From assembly GCA_947044365.1 (NCBI GenBank), contig OX345639.1:4879944-4943943 (forward strand): DNA of 64,000 bases, given 5' to 3'. This stretch comes from Petrosia ficiformis. Taxonomy: Eukaryota; Porifera; Demospongiae; Haplosclerida; Petrosiidae. Positions 63,159-64,000 of this stretch are shown in pieces. The notes below the pieces were generated by a model. That model had not been told where the DNA came from. It searched no databases and saw nothing but the letters and a program-made list of their open reading frames with translations. How positions within the stretch are numbered: position 1 is the stretch's first letter; each line of letters begins with the position of its first letter. The position numbers and the translations under genes were made by a program.

Positions 63159-63685
63159 CTATTGAGATATGATTTGTAATAATAATGAATTATATTATAG
63201 TAGCATCACTATACACACAGTGGACATAGTGAGGTGACTGGAATGTCTCAGCTTTAATTATTACGAAATTCATATTCACATCTTACAATTACTAAAACAA
63301 TGTTATCACATGATTTGTATGCATATGAGGTTATGATCACAAACTGGTACCTCTCAAAAGCCAGACCTAGTACCTCACATGATTTATGTTATTGACAGAT
63401 ATTTATCAATATGGACATAATATAATGTTCACACATCACAAGTTACTGAGGCCACAACAAGTTGTCAGTTCCTGTACATCATGAATCTATAATATACTGT
63501 GTTTGGTCATGATTGATAATTAACGAGATCATAGAATTAGCAAATTGAATTTGTCTCTTTATCTTAACTACCATAGCTGCATGGCATGGATGAAGCAAGT
63601 ATTTTAGCTGTATAAATTTATGTGGTTTTATATATGATGAAATTTAAACCTCATATGAGATTATGTTTGTATTTACTATTTAACA
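63159..63685. other. CD36-type 5' intron sequence
   Basis: AT-rich sequence upstream (- strand) of the first visible CD36-type exon. No membrane-anchor exon or other gene was recognised here. Confidence 0.5.
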
Positions 63686-63935
63686 CGGGGGTTCTAGTGG
63701 CCTGCTGGTTAAAGTGCTGATCTGCAATCGAAAGGTTGCAGGTTCAAGCCCCACTAAGGTCAGGCTTTTTCTCGCCTATGAGTGTACTCAGCTCTACCTT
63801 CGGAGGGGATGTAAAGCCGTCGGTCACGGGGAGCTGGTTAATATTAGCAACTTGTGCTATTCTAGTTTCCTCATTAAGCCACATTTGGTCCAGGGCAAGT
63901 CAGGCTAGTGTCTTTATTTATACTAATATGGGCTT
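63686..63935 (+). mobile_element. tRNA-derived SINE
   Basis: The head resembles a tRNA: an A-box-like TAGTGGCCTGCTGGTTAAAG, an anticodon-arm-like CTGCAA..TTGCAG stem and a B-box GGTTCAAGCCC at about 63741, followed by an unrelated body (ATGTAAAGCCGTCGGTCACG) and an AT-rich end. Short reading frames across it are spurious. The family is not known to me; the right end is estimated. Confidence 0.72.
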
Positions 63936-64000
63936 CAATCATTGAAAAATACACTAAATACTGCATCAGAAAGACTCGCAGGCTGACCTAACCAAAACAA

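Noticed and set aside
63714..63945. Small genes of 64-69 codons at the right edge
   Set aside because: They overlap a tRNA-derived SINE and show no protein similarity.

Overview
This is nuclear DNA from a small-genome, early-branching animal. The base composition is AT-rich, introns are short with ordinary GT-AG ends, and every recognisable gene is a metazoan orthologue. About 18 genes are packed into 64 kb, mostly as head-to-head or tail-to-tail pairs. Divergent start codons lie 58 to about 260 bp apart and convergent stops 90 to 660 bp apart. This layout fits a demosponge such as Amphimedon. That assignment is inference from architecture and general similarity, not from a marker gene. No bacterial, organellar or viral segment was recognised.

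Layout, left to right. MCM5 (+, 5' end off the window) converges on a 14-exon ICE1 homologue (-). ICE1 is head-to-head with RBM8A/Y14 (+), followed by intronless UTP3/SAS10 (+). ARMT1 (-) is head-to-head with NAA80 (+), which converges on AIDA (-). AIDA is head-to-head with cytosolic WARS1 (+), and 88 bp after the WARS1 stop comes an intronless indoleamine 2,3-dioxygenase (+). Two tandem D-2-hydroxyacid dehydrogenase genes (-) follow. The second is head-to-head with a DCAF15-like gene (+), which converges on a secreted GH127/DUF1680 glycosidase with an apple/PAN-like N-terminus (-). Then come UTP25 (-) and two ARP2 paralogues (-, one divergent and one canonical). EXOSC5 (+) is head-to-head with canonical ARP2 and converges on a CD36/SCARB-type receptor (-, N-terminus off the window). 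The right edge carries a tRNA-derived SINE.

Themes. Many genes serve growth and RNA or ribosome metabolism (MCM5, ICE1, RBM8A, UTP3, UTP25, EXOSC5, WARS1). Several of their promoters carry a CACGTG E-box, and UTP25 also has a palindromic NRF1-type site. WARS1 and IDO, the two principal consumers of free tryptophan, are adjacent. A 156-bp antisense IDO exon-like relic sits in the NAA80 intron 5 kb away. NAA80, the actin N-terminal acetyltransferase family, and two ARP2 genes share the window.

The non-coding part is rich in young repeats: three hAT-type MITEs, two with perfect 8-bp target duplications; a TIR element carrying a broken RecQ-helicase fragment; at least three other dispersed repeat families; long tandem arrays; and two notable hairpins. 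All exon models were read by eye, and most junctions were checked by reading phase. Unresolved points are one AIDA junction, a frame break in UTP25 and the missing first exons of MCM5 and the CD36-type gene.
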